From Microbacteriaceae bacterium (GTDB lineage Bacteria; Actinomycetota; Actinomycetes; Actinomycetales; Microbacteriaceae): 64,000 bases of DNA. The translations under genes were made by a program, and so were the position numbers. Under the pieces are notes generated by a model. It searched no databases. It had not been told where the DNA came from and saw only the letters and a list, made by a program, of their open reading frames with translations. Below, piece after piece: positions 1-8,539 of the stretch (positions within the stretch are counted from its first letter, which is position 1; every line of letters begins with the position of its first letter). The stretch spans positions 1 through 64,000 of the forward strand of contig JAODMO010000055.1 of NCBI GenBank assembly GCA_025464995.1. Reading direction: 5' to 3'.

Positions 1-2
1 TG

Positions 3-77
3 TGGTGCCCCCAGGCAGATTCGAACTGCCGCCCCTGCCTCCGGAGGGCAGTGCTCTATCCCCTGAGCTATGGGGGC
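3..77 (-). tRNA. tRNA-Arg (anticodon CCG)
   Basis: The reverse strand folds as a complete cloverleaf. A 7-bp acceptor stem (GCCCCCA with TGGGGGC) is followed by an encoded CCA. The D arm reads AGCTCAGGGGATAGAGC, the anticodon stem is CTGCC/GGCAG with loop CTCCGGA, and the T arm is GGCAG TTCGAAT CTGCC. The central loop triplet CCG reads the Arg codon CGG. It is transcribed away from pdxH. Confidence 0.96.
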
Positions 78-135
78 CCAGGTGCTTGACTAGGGTAGCA
101 GCCGCCGAGCGCAGCCAACGCAGCCGCAGCGTAGG

Positions 136-141
136 TAGGCT
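136..141 (+). promoter_or_regulatory. -10 box TAGGCT of a leaderless pdxH transcript
   Basis: TAGGCT lies 6 bases before the pdxH ATG, so transcription would begin at or next to the start codon. No Shine-Dalgarno-like sequence lies between, and the -35 region is not obvious. Confidence 0.5.
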
Positions 142-147
142 TGAACG

Positions 148-807
148 ATGACCGATTCAACGTGGCGAGACACCCTCAGAGCACTGCCCGTCTTCACCGA
201 AGACCTCCCGACGTTCGACACCGATGCGGCCCCCGAGAGCCCCATTTCCTTGTTCGAGGAGTGGCTGAGCGCGGCGATCGGGGCGGATGTCGCGCAGCCC
301 CACGCCATGACCCTCGCCACCGCAAGCCCCGACGGCACTCCCGCCGCCCGCACACTCATCCTCAAAGACGTGACCGATGAGGGTCTCTGGTTCTCGTCGC
401 TCGACACGAGCCCGAAGGGCCGCGACCTCGCCGCGAATCCGCGGGCCGCCCTCGCGCTGTACTGGCGTGAGCAGGGCCGCCAGATCCGGGTCACTGGCAG
501 CATCGAGAAGGGTCCGCGCGAGGTGAGCGAGAAGGACTTCCTCGCCCGCAAGCCCGCCGCGCGCGCCGCGGCCATCGCCGGCCCCGAGAGCGAGGTGCTG
601 TCGAGCCAGCAGAAGTTCCTCGAGCGTGTGGAGGAGGCCAAGGCGATTCTCGACTTCCGGCCCGACTTCGTGCCCGACGAGTGGACCGCCTACCTCGTCA
701 AGCCTCAGTCGATCGAGTTCTGGCAGGCCGCGCGCGACCGCGATCAGATCCGCCTCCGCTACCTGCGCGGCGCATCCGGCTGGCACAAGAACCTCCTCTG
801 GCCGTAG
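148..807 (+). CDS. pdxH: Pyridoxamine 5'-phosphate oxidase
   Basis: FMN-dependent cytosolic enzyme that oxidises pyridoxamine/pyridoxine 5'-phosphate to pyridoxal 5'-phosphate (vitamin B6 synthesis or salvage). The 219-residue length fits the family. The N-terminal half has the split-barrel flavin-binding signature (MTLATASPDGTPAARTLILK, about residues 54-73), then FSSLDTSPKGRDLAANP and YWREQGRQIRVTG. The C-terminal dimerisation region contains the typical EFWQ...R..LRY and Trp-Pro end, although the last residues read NLLWP rather than the commoner RL.P. It stands alone, and the ATG follows a -10-like box by 6 bases, suggesting a leaderless mRNA. Identity is firm; the exact substrate preference is inferred from family. 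Confidence 0.93.
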   Translation: MTDSTWRDTLRALPVFTEDLPTFDTDAAPESPISLFEEWLSAAIGADVAQPHAMTLATASPDGTPAARTLILKDVTDEGLWFSSLDTSPKGRDLAANPRAALALYWREQGRQIRVTGSIEKGPREVSEKDFLARKPAARAAAIAGPESEVLSSQQKFLERVEEAKAILDFRPDFVPDEWTAYLVKPQSIEFWQAARDRDQIRLRYLRGASGWHKNLLWP

Positions 808-865
808 CGGTCGGCGACGTAGCGGTCGGCGACGGCGCTGAAACACGGCCGTCACAAACGCCTGA

Positions 866-871
866 CAGAAT
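866..871 (+). promoter_or_regulatory. -10 box CAGAAT before the transglutaminase-like gene
   Basis: CAGAAT ends 6 bases before the ATG at 878, the same geometry as the other proposed leaderless promoters in this window. No ribosome binding site is visible. Confidence 0.4.
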
Positions 872-877
872 CGAGTC

Positions 878-1672
878 ATGTTGCGCACCGTCTCGGCCCA
901 TCTCGAACTCGACATCTCCGGCCGCACAGACATGGTGTTCAGCATCGCGGTAGCCGCCGATTCCGAACTGGCCCGCGAAGACCTGAGCATCACGCTCGAC
1001 GGCGAGCCGCAGCTGGCCACCGAGCTCGTCGACCGCCACGGCACCCGCCTGCACCGCCTCATCGGCGAGGAGGGTCGGATGGTGCTCGACTACGCCGCCG
1101 AGGTCGTCGGCCGCGCGCATCCCTCGCCCGTCGACGAGATCGACCTCGTCACCTACCTGCGACCGAGCCGCTACTGCGAGTCAGACAGCCTGTTCCCGAC
1201 AGCACGCAGCGAGTTCGCGGGGCTCAGCGGGCACGCCCTGCTGACGGCGGTCACGCTGTGGGTCTGGGAGAAGCTGGCCTACGTGCCCGGTTCGAGCCTC
1301 GTGACGGATGGTGCGGCCCGCACCCTCATGGCGCGCCGCGGAGTCTGCCGCGACTACGCGCACCTCGTGATCGCGCTGTTGCGAGCACTGGACGTGCCCG
1401 CCCGCATGGCGGCCGTATACGCCCCCGGACTCTCGCCCATGGACTTCCACGCGGTGGCCGAGGCGTACGTCGACGGGCAGTGGTGGGTCGTCGATGCCAC
1501 CCGGCTGGCACCACGCCAGAGCCTCGTGCGCATCTCGACCGGGCGAGACGCGGCCGACGTCGCATTTCTCACCAACCACTGGGCCAGCCTCACGCTCGTC
1601 AACCTCGAGGTGCTCGCCATCGCGGATGTGCTGCCGTTCGACGACGGCCAGCAGTTGCTCCAGCTCGGCTGA
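878..1672 (+). CDS. Transglutaminase-like protein with intact catalytic triad
   Basis: 264 residues. The N-terminal half resembles the beta-sandwich domain that precedes bacterial transglutaminase-like cores, and the C-terminal half is the papain-fold core. The triad is visible: Cys in RGVCRDYAH (about residue 157), His in MDFHAVAEAY (about 190) and Asp in WWVVDATR (about 205). Such proteins are predicted cysteine peptidases or amidases; the substrate is unknown. There is no signal peptide or membrane segment, so it is probably cytosolic. It converges on a lipoprotein gene with only 8 bases between the stops. The family call is firm, the biochemical role open. Unlike the larger membrane protein at 48341-50719, this one keeps all catalytic residues. 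Confidence 0.85.
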   Translation: MLRTVSAHLELDISGRTDMVFSIAVAADSELAREDLSITLDGEPQLATELVDRHGTRLHRLIGEEGRMVLDYAAEVVGRAHPSPVDEIDLVTYLRPSRYCESDSLFPTARSEFAGLSGHALLTAVTLWVWEKLAYVPGSSLVTDGAARTLMARRGVCRDYAHLVIALLRALDVPARMAAVYAPGLSPMDFHAVAEAYVDGQWWVVDATRLAPRQSLVRISTGRDAADVAFLTNHWASLTLVNLEVLAIADVLPFDDGQQLLQLG

Positions 1673-1680
1673 ACCCGGAA

Positions 1681-2283
1681 CTACTCGCCGAGACCCGCGA
1701 GGGCAGCCTGGACGACGGGGGATGCGTCGCCGGGCTCATAGAATCCGCTCGACACCGTCGTCAGCCAGTACGGGCCGCTGAAGACCTGCGCCTCGCCGTC
1801 TGCGCCGTTCATCTGGAAGTAGCCCTCGATGGGCGGCTTGCCGTAGGTGGGCACGGAGGTGCTGGAGGTGACGAAGCCGTTCTTCAACTGCGTGAGCTTG
1901 TCGTCGCCGTAGCTCACGACCGAGACCTCGACCGACTCGCCGCTCGTCTGGTTCACCCAGTGGCAGGCGAGTCCGTCGGCCGCGACCTTCTGTGCGGCGA
2001 CGCTGCCCTTCTCGGGCACGAAACCCTCGCTGAGCGCGAAGTTCGCATTCACCTCATACATCGCCTGCGGGGTGATGAGCGTGTTGCAGTCGATCGAGAT
2101 GGGGGTCGACTCCGTGGCTGGCTCTGCCGTCTCCGCGGGCTCGGCCGTGGGAGTGGCCGAGTGGGCGGCGGCCGGCGACTTCGTCGGGCCCTCCGCGGGC
2201 TCCGTTCCGCACGCGGCGGCGCCGACGACGACGAGTCCGGCGACGGCGACGGCGAGGAGGGCACGGGAGGCGGAGGCAGGCAT
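1681..2283 (-). CDS. Secreted lipoprotein of unknown function
   Basis: Starts at the ATG at 2283, which has AGGAG 9 bases upstream; an in-frame ATG at 2301 would add six residues and has no better signal. Residues 1-25 form a lipoprotein signal peptide ending in a lipobox (VGAAAC), so Cys25 should be lipidated and the protein held on the outer face of the membrane. A Thr/Ala/Pro/Glu-rich linker follows, then a compact domain of about 140 residues with two Cys (DCNTL and LACHW) that could form a disulfide. It resembles small actinobacterial lipoproteins of the DUF3558 kind in layout, but I do not recognise it securely. Confidence 0.75.
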   Translation of the reverse strand: MPASASRALLAVAVAGLVVVGAAACGTEPAEGPTKSPAAAHSATPTAEPAETAEPATESTPISIDCNTLITPQAMYEVNANFALSEGFVPEKGSVAAQKVAADGLACHWVNQTSGESVEVSVVSYGDDKLTQLKNGFVTSSTSVPTYGKPPIEGYFQMNGADGEAQVFSGPYWLTTVSSGFYEPGDASPVVQAALAGLGE

Positions 2284-2334
2284 TCCTTCATTCTCCTGCA
2301 CGACGCCCCCGAACGCGTCACCGATGGGCGACGA

Positions 2335-2340
2335 TAAGCT
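2335..2340 (+). promoter_or_regulatory. -10 box TAAGCT before argS
   Basis: TAAGCT ends 8 bases before the GTG at 2349 and overlaps or abuts the alternative TTG (2340) and GTG (2343) starts. If it is the real -10, those upstream starts would lie outside the mRNA, which supports the 2349 start. Confidence 0.4.
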
Positions 2341-2348
2341 TGGTGACC

Positions 2349-4007
2349 GTGAATCCTGCCGATCTCTCCGCGTCCCTGCTCGCCATCGTCAACTCCGTGG
2401 TGTCCGGCCGCGACGGCAGCCCCGTCTCCATCGGCGACGTCGCCCTCGAGCGTCCGCGCAACCGCGACCACGGCGACTGGGCGTCGAACATCGCCATGAA
2501 GATCGCCAAAACGCTCGGTGCGAACCCGCGCGAGCTCGCCACGCAGATCGCCGGGCTCCTCGCGGGCGTCGAGGGCGTCGCATCCGTCGACGTCGCCGGC
2601 CCCGGATTCATCAACATCACCCTCGACGCGGCGGCCGCCGGCGCCCTGGCGCGCACCATCGTCGAGGCGGGGGAGGCCTACGGCCACAACGACTCGCTCG
2701 CCGGGCAGACCATCAACCTGGAGTTCGTGTCGGCGAACCCGACAGGCCCGCTGCACATCGGTCATACCCGCTGGGCCGCGCTCGGCGACTCCCTCTCGCG
2801 CGTGCTCAAGGCGAGCGGCGCCACGCTCGTGAGCGAGTTCTACATCAACGACGCGGGCAACCAGATGAACAACTTCGGTGCCTCGATCCTCGCCGCCGCG
2901 AAGGGGCTGCCGACGCCGGAGAACGGCTACCCGGGCGAGTATGTCACCGAGCTCTCGGTGCGTGTGCTCGAGCTCGAGCCGACCCTGCTCGAGATGCGCG
3001 ACGACGAGGCGCTTGCCGTCGCGCGTGAGGTCGGCTACGAACTGCAGCTCGGCGAGATCAGAGACTCGCTCGCCCGCTTCAACGTGCACTTCGACGTCTG
3101 GTTCAGCGAGCGCGACCTGCACGCGCTCGACCCCGCGACCGGCCGCAGCGCCATCGACACGGCGATCGACCGGCTGCGCGCCCAGGGCCACGTCTACGAC
3201 TCCGACGACGCCGTGTGGGTCAAGACGACCGACTTCGGTGATGATAAAGACCGAGTCATCCGTCGTGGAAACGGCATCTTCACCTACTTCGCCGCGGATG
3301 CCGCGTACTACCTCAGCAAGGGCGACCGCGGGTTCGCGCACAAGATCTACCTCCTCGGCGCCGACCACCACGGATATGTGCACCGCCTGAAGGCGCTCGC
3401 CGGTGCGGCCGGCGACGACCCGCAGAAAGACATCGAGGTGCTCATCGGCCAGCTCGTGAGCATCAACGGCGCCAAGCTGTCGAAGCGGGCCGGCAACATC
3501 ATCGAGCTCAACGACCTCCAGGCGTGGCTCGGCACCGACGCGCTGCGGTACTCGCTCGGACGCTACCCCGCCGACTCGCCCCTCACCCTCGACCCGGAGG
3601 TGCTGCAGAAGCGCACCAACGACAACCCCGTCTTCTACGTGCAGTACGCCCACGCGCGCACGCACTCCGTCGCCCGCAACGCCGCCGACTCCGGTGTGAC
3701 CAGGGATGCCTTCGACGCGAGCCTGCTCACGCACGAGACCGAGAGCATCCTGCTCGGCATCCTCGCCGAGCTGCCGCGAATCGTGCGCCAGGCGGCCGAA
3801 CTGCGCGAGCCGCACCGCGTCGCGCGCTACGCCGAGGAGCTCGCAGGCGCCTACCACCGCTGGTACGACAACTGCCGTGTGACCCCGATGGGCGACGAAG
3901 AGGTCACCGACGTGCACCGCACGCGCCTGTGGCTCAACGACGCGACGGGTGTCGTGCTGCGCAACGCGCTGTCGCTGCTCGGCGTGAGCGCGCCGGAACG
4001 CATGTGA
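2349..4007 (+). CDS. argS: Arginyl-tRNA synthetase
   Basis: Charges tRNA-Arg with arginine in the cytosol. Class I synthetase features are clear: the HIGH motif in NPTGPLHIGHTRWA (about residue 135), the KMSKS-like KLSKRAGN (about 375) and the C-terminal helical anticodon-binding domain ending ALSLLGVSAPERM. Near the N-terminus is the Add1 tRNA-recognition domain with DHGDWASN. I chose GTG 2349 (552 residues) because a -10-like box sits just upstream; in-frame TTG 2340 and GTG 2343 are alternatives. The stop overlaps the next gene's GTG (ATGTGA), so the downstream DUF2993 gene is probably translationally coupled. A tRNA-Arg lies 2 kb upstream, but there is no sign of a shared operon. Confidence 0.95.
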   Translation: MNPADLSASLLAIVNSVVSGRDGSPVSIGDVALERPRNRDHGDWASNIAMKIAKTLGANPRELATQIAGLLAGVEGVASVDVAGPGFINITLDAAAAGALARTIVEAGEAYGHNDSLAGQTINLEFVSANPTGPLHIGHTRWAALGDSLSRVLKASGATLVSEFYINDAGNQMNNFGASILAAAKGLPTPENGYPGEYVTELSVRVLELEPTLLEMRDDEALAVAREVGYELQLGEIRDSLARFNVHFDVWFSERDLHALDPATGRSAIDTAIDRLRAQGHVYDSDDAVWVKTTDFGDDKDRVIRRGNGIFTYFAADAAYYLSKGDRGFAHKIYLLGADHHGYVHRLKALAGAAGDDPQKDIEVLIGQLVSINGAKLSKRAGNIIELNDLQAWLGTDALRYSLGRYPADSPLTLDPEVLQKRTNDNPVFYVQYAHARTHSVARNAADSGVTRDAFDASLLTHETESILLGILAELPRIVRQAAELREPHRVARYAEELAGAYHRWYDNCRVTPMGDEEVTDVHRTRLWLNDATGVVLRNALSLLGVSAPERM

Positions 4008-4762
4008 CCCGCGGGCGTCTCGTCGGTGTGGCGGTCTCCGTCGGCGTGCTCGTGGTGCTGCTCGGCGTCGGCTACGTCGTCGGCGAGAATGTGGCGCGCG
4101 GCACGGGCAAAGACCGCATCCACGATGAGCTCGCCACCGCGCTGTCTCTGGGGGCTGACCATCCCATGCGCATCGACCTCGGGGGCGGATCGTTTCTCCT
4201 GCAGACGATCGTCGGTTCGATCGACACCGTGAGCATCGACATCGACGGAGTGCCGCTCGGCGATGTCGAGGGCTCGCTCTCGCTCGCGGGCACCGGGGTC
4301 GCGCTTGACGGCACGTCGCCCGTCGACTCGCTCACCGCGACGGCGACCGTCGACGCCGCCAACGTGAAGAAGCTGAGGTCGTACATCAGCGGGGTCGATC
4401 TCGACTCGATCACTCTCGGCGACGGCGTCGTCGACGTCGCGACGACGGTCAAGGCGCTCTTTCTCAGCGTTCCGGTGACCGCGGGCATCGAACCGGTCGT
4501 CGACGACGGGCGACTCAAATTCACGCCCCGGACCATCACGGTCAACGGCGCCGAGGTGTCGCTCCCGTCGCTGCTCGACGGTCCGCTCGGCTCCGTGGCG
4601 AAGAACCTCCTCCCTGAGCAGTCGTTCTGCGTCGCCGAGTATCTCCCGCGTTCGATCGTGTTGAGGGGTGTCGACGTGACACCCGAGCGGCTCCGGCTGC
4701 ACTTCACGGGCGACTCCGTCGTGCTCGGCAAACAGCTCGAGACGCTCGGCAGCTGTTCCTGA
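4004..4762 (+). CDS. DUF2993-type membrane-anchored protein (first copy)
   Basis: The GTG start overlaps the argS stop. 252 residues: one N-terminal membrane segment (about residues 5-25), then an extracytoplasmic domain. Features such as RIDLGGGSFLLQTIVGSID and a late Cys-containing segment (PEQSFCVAEYLP ... LGSCS) are shared with the next gene, marking both as the DUF2993 family. That family includes mycobacterial LmeA, a lipomannan elongation factor with a lipid-binding TULIP-like fold. An envelope-lipid or glycolipid role is therefore an inference from family, not visible in the sequence. The two C-terminal Cys could pair outside the cell. Confidence 0.75.
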   Translation: MTRGRLVGVAVSVGVLVVLLGVGYVVGENVARGTGKDRIHDELATALSLGADHPMRIDLGGGSFLLQTIVGSIDTVSIDIDGVPLGDVEGSLSLAGTGVALDGTSPVDSLTATATVDAANVKKLRSYISGVDLDSITLGDGVVDVATTVKALFLSVPVTAGIEPVVDDGRLKFTPRTITVNGAEVSLPSLLDGPLGSVAKNLLPEQSFCVAEYLPRSIVLRGVDVTPERLRLHFTGDSVVLGKQLETLGSCS

Positions 4763-4817
4763 GCCGCGTCGGGAACCGCAACCGAAATAATGCTCAAGTG
4801 CCGACCCGCTCATCGAT

Positions 4818-4823
4818 TAGGCT
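4818..4823 (+). promoter_or_regulatory. -10 box TAGGCT of a leaderless transcript
   Basis: TAGGCT ends exactly 6 bases before the GTG at 4830, identical in sequence and spacing to the box before pdxH. It suggests the second DUF2993 gene has its own promoter and does not rely on argS transcription. Confidence 0.5.
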
Positions 4824-4829
4824 GTCACC

Positions 4830-5645
4830 GTGAGCGACGATTCCGGGATCCATTGGACGCAGATCGACGCCCCGAAGGGGCTGCCGCCGCGGTTCCGGTG
4901 GATCGGCTGGATCATCGTTCTCGCCGTGGTCGCCGCGCTCGTGACCTTCGCGCTCATCGAGGGTGACAAGATTGCGCGGGATGTCGCCGGCGACGTGGTG
5001 CGCACCGGTGTGACGACCGCGCTCAAGCTGCCCGAGGGTCAGGAGGTCGACGTCGACCTCGGCGGCGGACTGCTCGTGTTCCAGGCGATCACCGGGTCGA
5101 TCGACGACGTGCGCGTCTCCATCCCCGACGTCGCGTTCGGCGAAGCCGTCGGCACCCTCGTGTTGCGGGTCTCCGACGTCCCGCTCGACCCGCGCAAGGC
5201 AGTCGGCACACTCGACGCCGACATGCGGCTCGACGGGCCCAACATGCTGCTGCTCTCCGGCTACCTCAGCGCGGCACCGCTCACGAGCGTGACCCTCGCC
5301 GACTCCGCCATGACGATCGGTGCCGACCTCGCCGGAGTGCCGACGACGCTCGTGCTCACGCCGTCGGTCACCGACCTCGGGCAGGTGGTCTTCACCCCGG
5401 GCGCTGCGACGGCCGGGGGAGCGCCCGCATCGGTCGAGGAGCTCGTCGCCGGCCCGCTCGGCCCGGTCGCCGCGCCCCTGCTCACCTCCCAGCCGCTGTG
5501 TGTCGCCCAGTTCCTGCCCGACGCGCTCACCGTCTCGCAGGCGAGAGTGGACGGCCCCGACTTCGTCGTCACGGCGACCGGAACCGACGTGACACTGTCG
5601 GCACTCGCGACCAAGGGCAACTGCGAACCGCCTCCCGCCGCGTAA
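4830..5645 (+). CDS. DUF2993-type membrane-anchored protein (second copy)
   Basis: 271 residues. A short cytoplasmic leader (IHWTQIDAPKGLPPRF) is followed by a membrane segment (about residues 28-48) and an outside domain. VDVDLGGGLLVFQAITGSID matches the equivalent stretch of the preceding protein, as do the late Cys residues (SQPLCVAQFLPD ... KGNCEPP), so the two are diverged tandem paralogues. As with the first copy, the family contains lipid-binding envelope proteins (LmeA-like), so a role in envelope glycolipid handling is a reasonable but unproven guess. Start GTG chosen because of the adjacent -10 box. Confidence 0.75.
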   Translation: MSDDSGIHWTQIDAPKGLPPRFRWIGWIIVLAVVAALVTFALIEGDKIARDVAGDVVRTGVTTALKLPEGQEVDVDLGGGLLVFQAITGSIDDVRVSIPDVAFGEAVGTLVLRVSDVPLDPRKAVGTLDADMRLDGPNMLLLSGYLSAAPLTSVTLADSAMTIGADLAGVPTTLVLTPSVTDLGQVVFTPGAATAGGAPASVEELVAGPLGPVAAPLLTSQPLCVAQFLPDALTVSQARVDGPDFVVTATGTDVTLSALATKGNCEPPPAA

Positions 5646-5763
5646 CGCTACGCCACGGTGCGACGGGCGGTCGCCGGCCATCCGCTACGATAAATACGGC
5701 TTCAGGGACCAATCCGGGTTCGCTCGCCTCACCTGGCCGTAAAATTCCGTGAGGTTCATCCCC

Positions 5764-7182
5764 GTGCCCAGCAATCCGCTCGCTCCGTCTTGGCTCGCGC
5801 TCCCGTCCGACGCCAACGAGCTCGACGCGTCCGTCTGGTCGGTGAACTCGGCGCGCGACGGCGACGGCGCCATCTCCATCGCCGGCGTGAGCGCGACGGA
5901 TCTCGCCGACCGGTTCGGCACGCCGCTCTACGTGATCGACGAAGACGACGTGCGTGGCCGTGCGCGGGCGATCCGGGCGTCGTTCGACCGGGAGTTCGGC
6001 CGCGTCGGCTCCACCGTGAAGGTCTACTACGCGGGCAAGGCGTTCCTCTCGACGCAGGTCGCCGACTGGATGATCCGCGACGGCCTGAACATCGACGTGT
6101 GCAGCGGCGGTGAGCTCGCCGTAGCCCTCGCCGCCGGCGCCCCTCCCGAACGGCTCGGCCTGCACGGCAACAACAAGAGCGTCGCCGAGATCGATCGCGC
6201 CGTCGAGGTGGGGCTCGGAGCCTTCGTCATCGACAGTCTCATCGAGATCGAGCGGGTGGCGGATGCCGCTGCCCGCCATTCCCGCGTGCAGGCCGTGCGT
6301 CTCCGCGTGAACAGCGGCGTGCACGCGAGCACGCACGAGTACCTCGCGACCGCCCGCGAAGACCAGAAGTTCGGCATACCGCTCGCCGACGTGGCGGAGA
6401 CGGTCGCCATCATCCGGTCGCACCCGTCACTGCGGTTCCTCGGTCTCCACTCGCACATCGGTTCGCAGATCTTCGAGAGCGACGGCTTCGCGGAGGCGGC
6501 TCGCCGGCTGTTCGCGGTGCACGTCGAGCTGCTCGAGGGAGGCCCGGTGCCTGAGCTCAACCTCGGCGGGGGCTTCGGCATCGCCTACACGAGTGCCGAC
6601 GAGGCCCTGCCCATCGACACCCTCGCCGCCGACCTGGCCGACAGCGTCTCGCGACTCGCCGCCGAGTACGGCGTGCCCGTGCCCGTGATCGCCATCGAGC
6701 CCGGTCGTTCGATCGTGGGCCCGTCGACCACCACGCTGTACACGGTCGGAACCATCAAAGACGTGCTCGTGACAGACGGGGCGGCCCCCGGCGCGGCTAC
6801 CGGGGCAGTACGCAAGTACGTCTCCGTCGACGGGGGCATGAGCGACAACATCCGCCCCGCCCTGTACGCGGCTAACTACTCGGCACGCATCGCGAACCGC
6901 AGCTCGACCGCCGATGCCGCCCTCGTGCGCGTCGCGGGCAAGCACTGCGAGAGCGGCGACATCGTCGTGCACGCCGACTACCTGCCCAGCGACGTGCGGC
7001 CGGGCGACCTGCTGGGCGTGCCCGCCACTGGCGCCTACGGCTGGGTCATGGCGAGCAACTACAACTACCTCGCGCGTCCGGCCGTCGTCGCCGTGCGCGA
7101 CGGCGAGGCTCGCGTCATCGTCCGTGGCGAGACAGAACACGATCTACTCAGCAGGGATGCTGGATTGGAAGGCCCGCGATGA
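5764..7182 (+). CDS. lysA: Diaminopimelate decarboxylase
   Basis: PLP enzyme that decarboxylates meso-diaminopimelate to L-lysine, the last step of the pathway. Visible: the PLP-lysine region KVYYAGKAFLS (about residue 91), HSHIGSQIF, the phosphate-binding GGGFGIAY (about 268), EPGRSIVG and the active-site CESGD (about 394). GTG 5764 gives the usual actinobacterial beginning (PSNPLAPSWLALP); an in-frame GTG at 5749 lies only 3 bases after a possible -10 (TAAAAT, 5740-5745) and is less likely. The stop TGA overlaps the ATG of a ten-codon mini-ORF leading into hom, so lysA and the threonine genes appear co-expressed. Confidence 0.95.
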   Translation: MPSNPLAPSWLALPSDANELDASVWSVNSARDGDGAISIAGVSATDLADRFGTPLYVIDEDDVRGRARAIRASFDREFGRVGSTVKVYYAGKAFLSTQVADWMIRDGLNIDVCSGGELAVALAAGAPPERLGLHGNNKSVAEIDRAVEVGLGAFVIDSLIEIERVADAAARHSRVQAVRLRVNSGVHASTHEYLATAREDQKFGIPLADVAETVAIIRSHPSLRFLGLHSHIGSQIFESDGFAEAARRLFAVHVELLEGGPVPELNLGGGFGIAYTSADEALPIDTLAADLADSVSRLAAEYGVPVPVIAIEPGRSIVGPSTTTLYTVGTIKDVLVTDGAAPGAATGAVRKYVSVDGGMSDNIRPALYAANYSARIANRSSTADAALVRVAGKHCESGDIVVHADYLPSDVRPGDLLGVPATGAYGWVMASNYNYLARPAVVAVRDGEARVIVRGETEHDLLSRDAGLEGPR

Positions 7183-7211
7183 ACGACAACTCGATGAAGG
7201 ACAGCGAATGA
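7179..7211 (+). CDS. Ten-codon mini-ORF linking lysA and hom
   Basis: The ATG at 7179 overlaps the lysA stop (ATGA). The ORF encodes MNDNSMKDSE, and its TGA (7209-7211) overlaps the hom ATG at 7208 (again ATGA). A GAAGG lies upstream, and the hom Shine-Dalgarno-like AAGGA lies inside it. It could be a coupling minigene that carries ribosomes from lysA to hom, or a chance ORF. There is no amino-acid run (no Thr, Ile or Lys repeats) that would suggest classical attenuation. Confidence 0.3.
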   Translation: MNDNSMKDSE

Positions 7212-8539
7212 TCGAGTACCGCAACCTCCGCGTCGCCCTCCTGGGCGGCGGCAGCGTCGGCGCCCAGGTGGCCGCACTCCTGCTGGAGCACGGCGACGAA
7301 CTCGCCAACCGCTCCGGCGCGGGCCTCGAGCTCGTCGGAGTCGCCGTGCGCGACGTCGAGGCCGAGCGCACCCCGGCGATCCCCGGGCACCTGCTGACGA
7401 CCGACGCCGAGAGCCTCATCCTCGGCTCCGACATCGTGGTCGAGCTCATGGGCGGGCTCGAGCCGGCGCGCACCTACATCCTGCAGGCCATCAACTCCGG
7501 CGCCGACGTCATCACCGCCAACAAGGCGCTGCTCGCGACGCACGGTCCCGAGCTCTTCGACGCCGCAGAGCAGGTCGGCGCGCAGCTGTACTACGAGGCC
7601 GCGGTCGGCGGCGCGATCCCCATCATCCGCCCGCTCCGCGACAGCCTCGCGGGCGACCGCGTCACGCGCATCCTCGGCATCGTCAACGGCACGACCAACT
7701 TCATCCTCGACCGCATGGATGTCAACGGCGACACGCTCGAGGGGGCGCTCGCCACGGCGACCGAGCTCGGCTACGCGGAAGCCGACCCGACCGCAGACAT
7801 CGGCGGCTACGACGCCGCCCAGAAGGCGGCCATCCTCGCGAGCCTCGCCTTCCACACCACGGTGCCGCTCGAGTCGGTGTACCGCGAGGGCATCACGGAG
7901 ATCACGGCCGAGCAGGTCGACGCGGCGCGCAAGGCCGGCTACGTCGTGAAGCTGCTCGCCATCTGCGAGCGCATCGAGATCGAACGCGACGGGCGGCGCA
8001 CCGGCGAGTTCGGCGTCTCGGCGCGCGTGCATCCCGCCCTCGTCCCCGCGGCCCACCCGCTCGCGGCCGTCCATGGTGCCAACAACGCGGTCTTCGTCCA
8101 GGCCGAGGCCGCGGGCGACCTCATGTTCTACGGCGCGGGTGCCGGCGGGCTCGAGACGGCGTCCGCCGTTCTCGGCGACCTGGTCTCCGCGGCCCGTCGC
8201 CACGTCATCGGCGGGCCGGGCGTCGCCGAGTCGACGCACGCCAACATGGCGGTGCTGCCCATCTCGAGCGTGCGCACCCGCTACCAGATCACCCTCAAGG
8301 TCGTCGACCAGCCGGGCGTGCTCGCCACCATCGCGAGCCTGTTCAGCGAGCACGGCGTCTCGGTCGAGGCTGTGTCACAATCCGTAAGCGACGGTAAGAA
8401 CGTCGAGCTGCCCACCGCTACCCTTGTAATCGTCACCCATGAAGCAACCGAGGCGTCGCTCGCAACAACAGTCGCGGCCCTCGGCGGCAACGAAGTCGTG
8501 AGTGCCGTCGTGTCCGTACTGAGAGTTGAGGGACTGTAA
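7208..8539 (+). CDS. hom: Homoserine dehydrogenase
   Basis: Reduces aspartate semialdehyde to homoserine with NAD(P)H, the branch point to threonine and methionine. 443 residues. N-terminal Rossmann motif RVALLGGGSVGAQVAALL, then ITANKALLATHG, the substrate/fold motif GIVNGTTNFILDRM, the catalytic-region GYAEADPTADIGGYDAAQK, and a C-terminal ACT domain (YQITLKVVDQPGVLATIASL) that typically senses threonine. ATG 7208 has AAGGA 6 bases upstream. Overlaps the mini-ORF upstream; the stop is immediately followed by the thrC GTG. Feedback regulation by threonine is inferred from the ACT domain. Confidence 0.95.
   Translation: MIEYRNLRVALLGGGSVGAQVAALLLEHGDELANRSGAGLELVGVAVRDVEAERTPAIPGHLLTTDAESLILGSDIVVELMGGLEPARTYILQAINSGADVITANKALLATHGPELFDAAEQVGAQLYYEAAVGGAIPIIRPLRDSLAGDRVTRILGIVNGTTNFILDRMDVNGDTLEGALATATELGYAEADPTADIGGYDAAQKAAILASLAFHTTVPLESVYREGITEITAEQVDAARKAGYVVKLLAICERIEIERDGRRTGEFGVSARVHPALVPAAHPLAAVHGANNAVFVQAEAAGDLMFYGAGAGGLETASAVLGDLVSAARRHVIGGPGVAESTHANMAVLPISSVRTRYQITLKVVDQPGVLATIASLFSEHGVSVEAVSQSVSDGKNVELPTATLVIVTHEATEASLATTVAALGGNEVVSAVVSVLRVEGL

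Noticed and set aside
2049-3917. 622-codon minus-strand open frame across argS
   Set aside because: Shadow of argS, whose HIGH and KLSKR motifs are on the plus strand.
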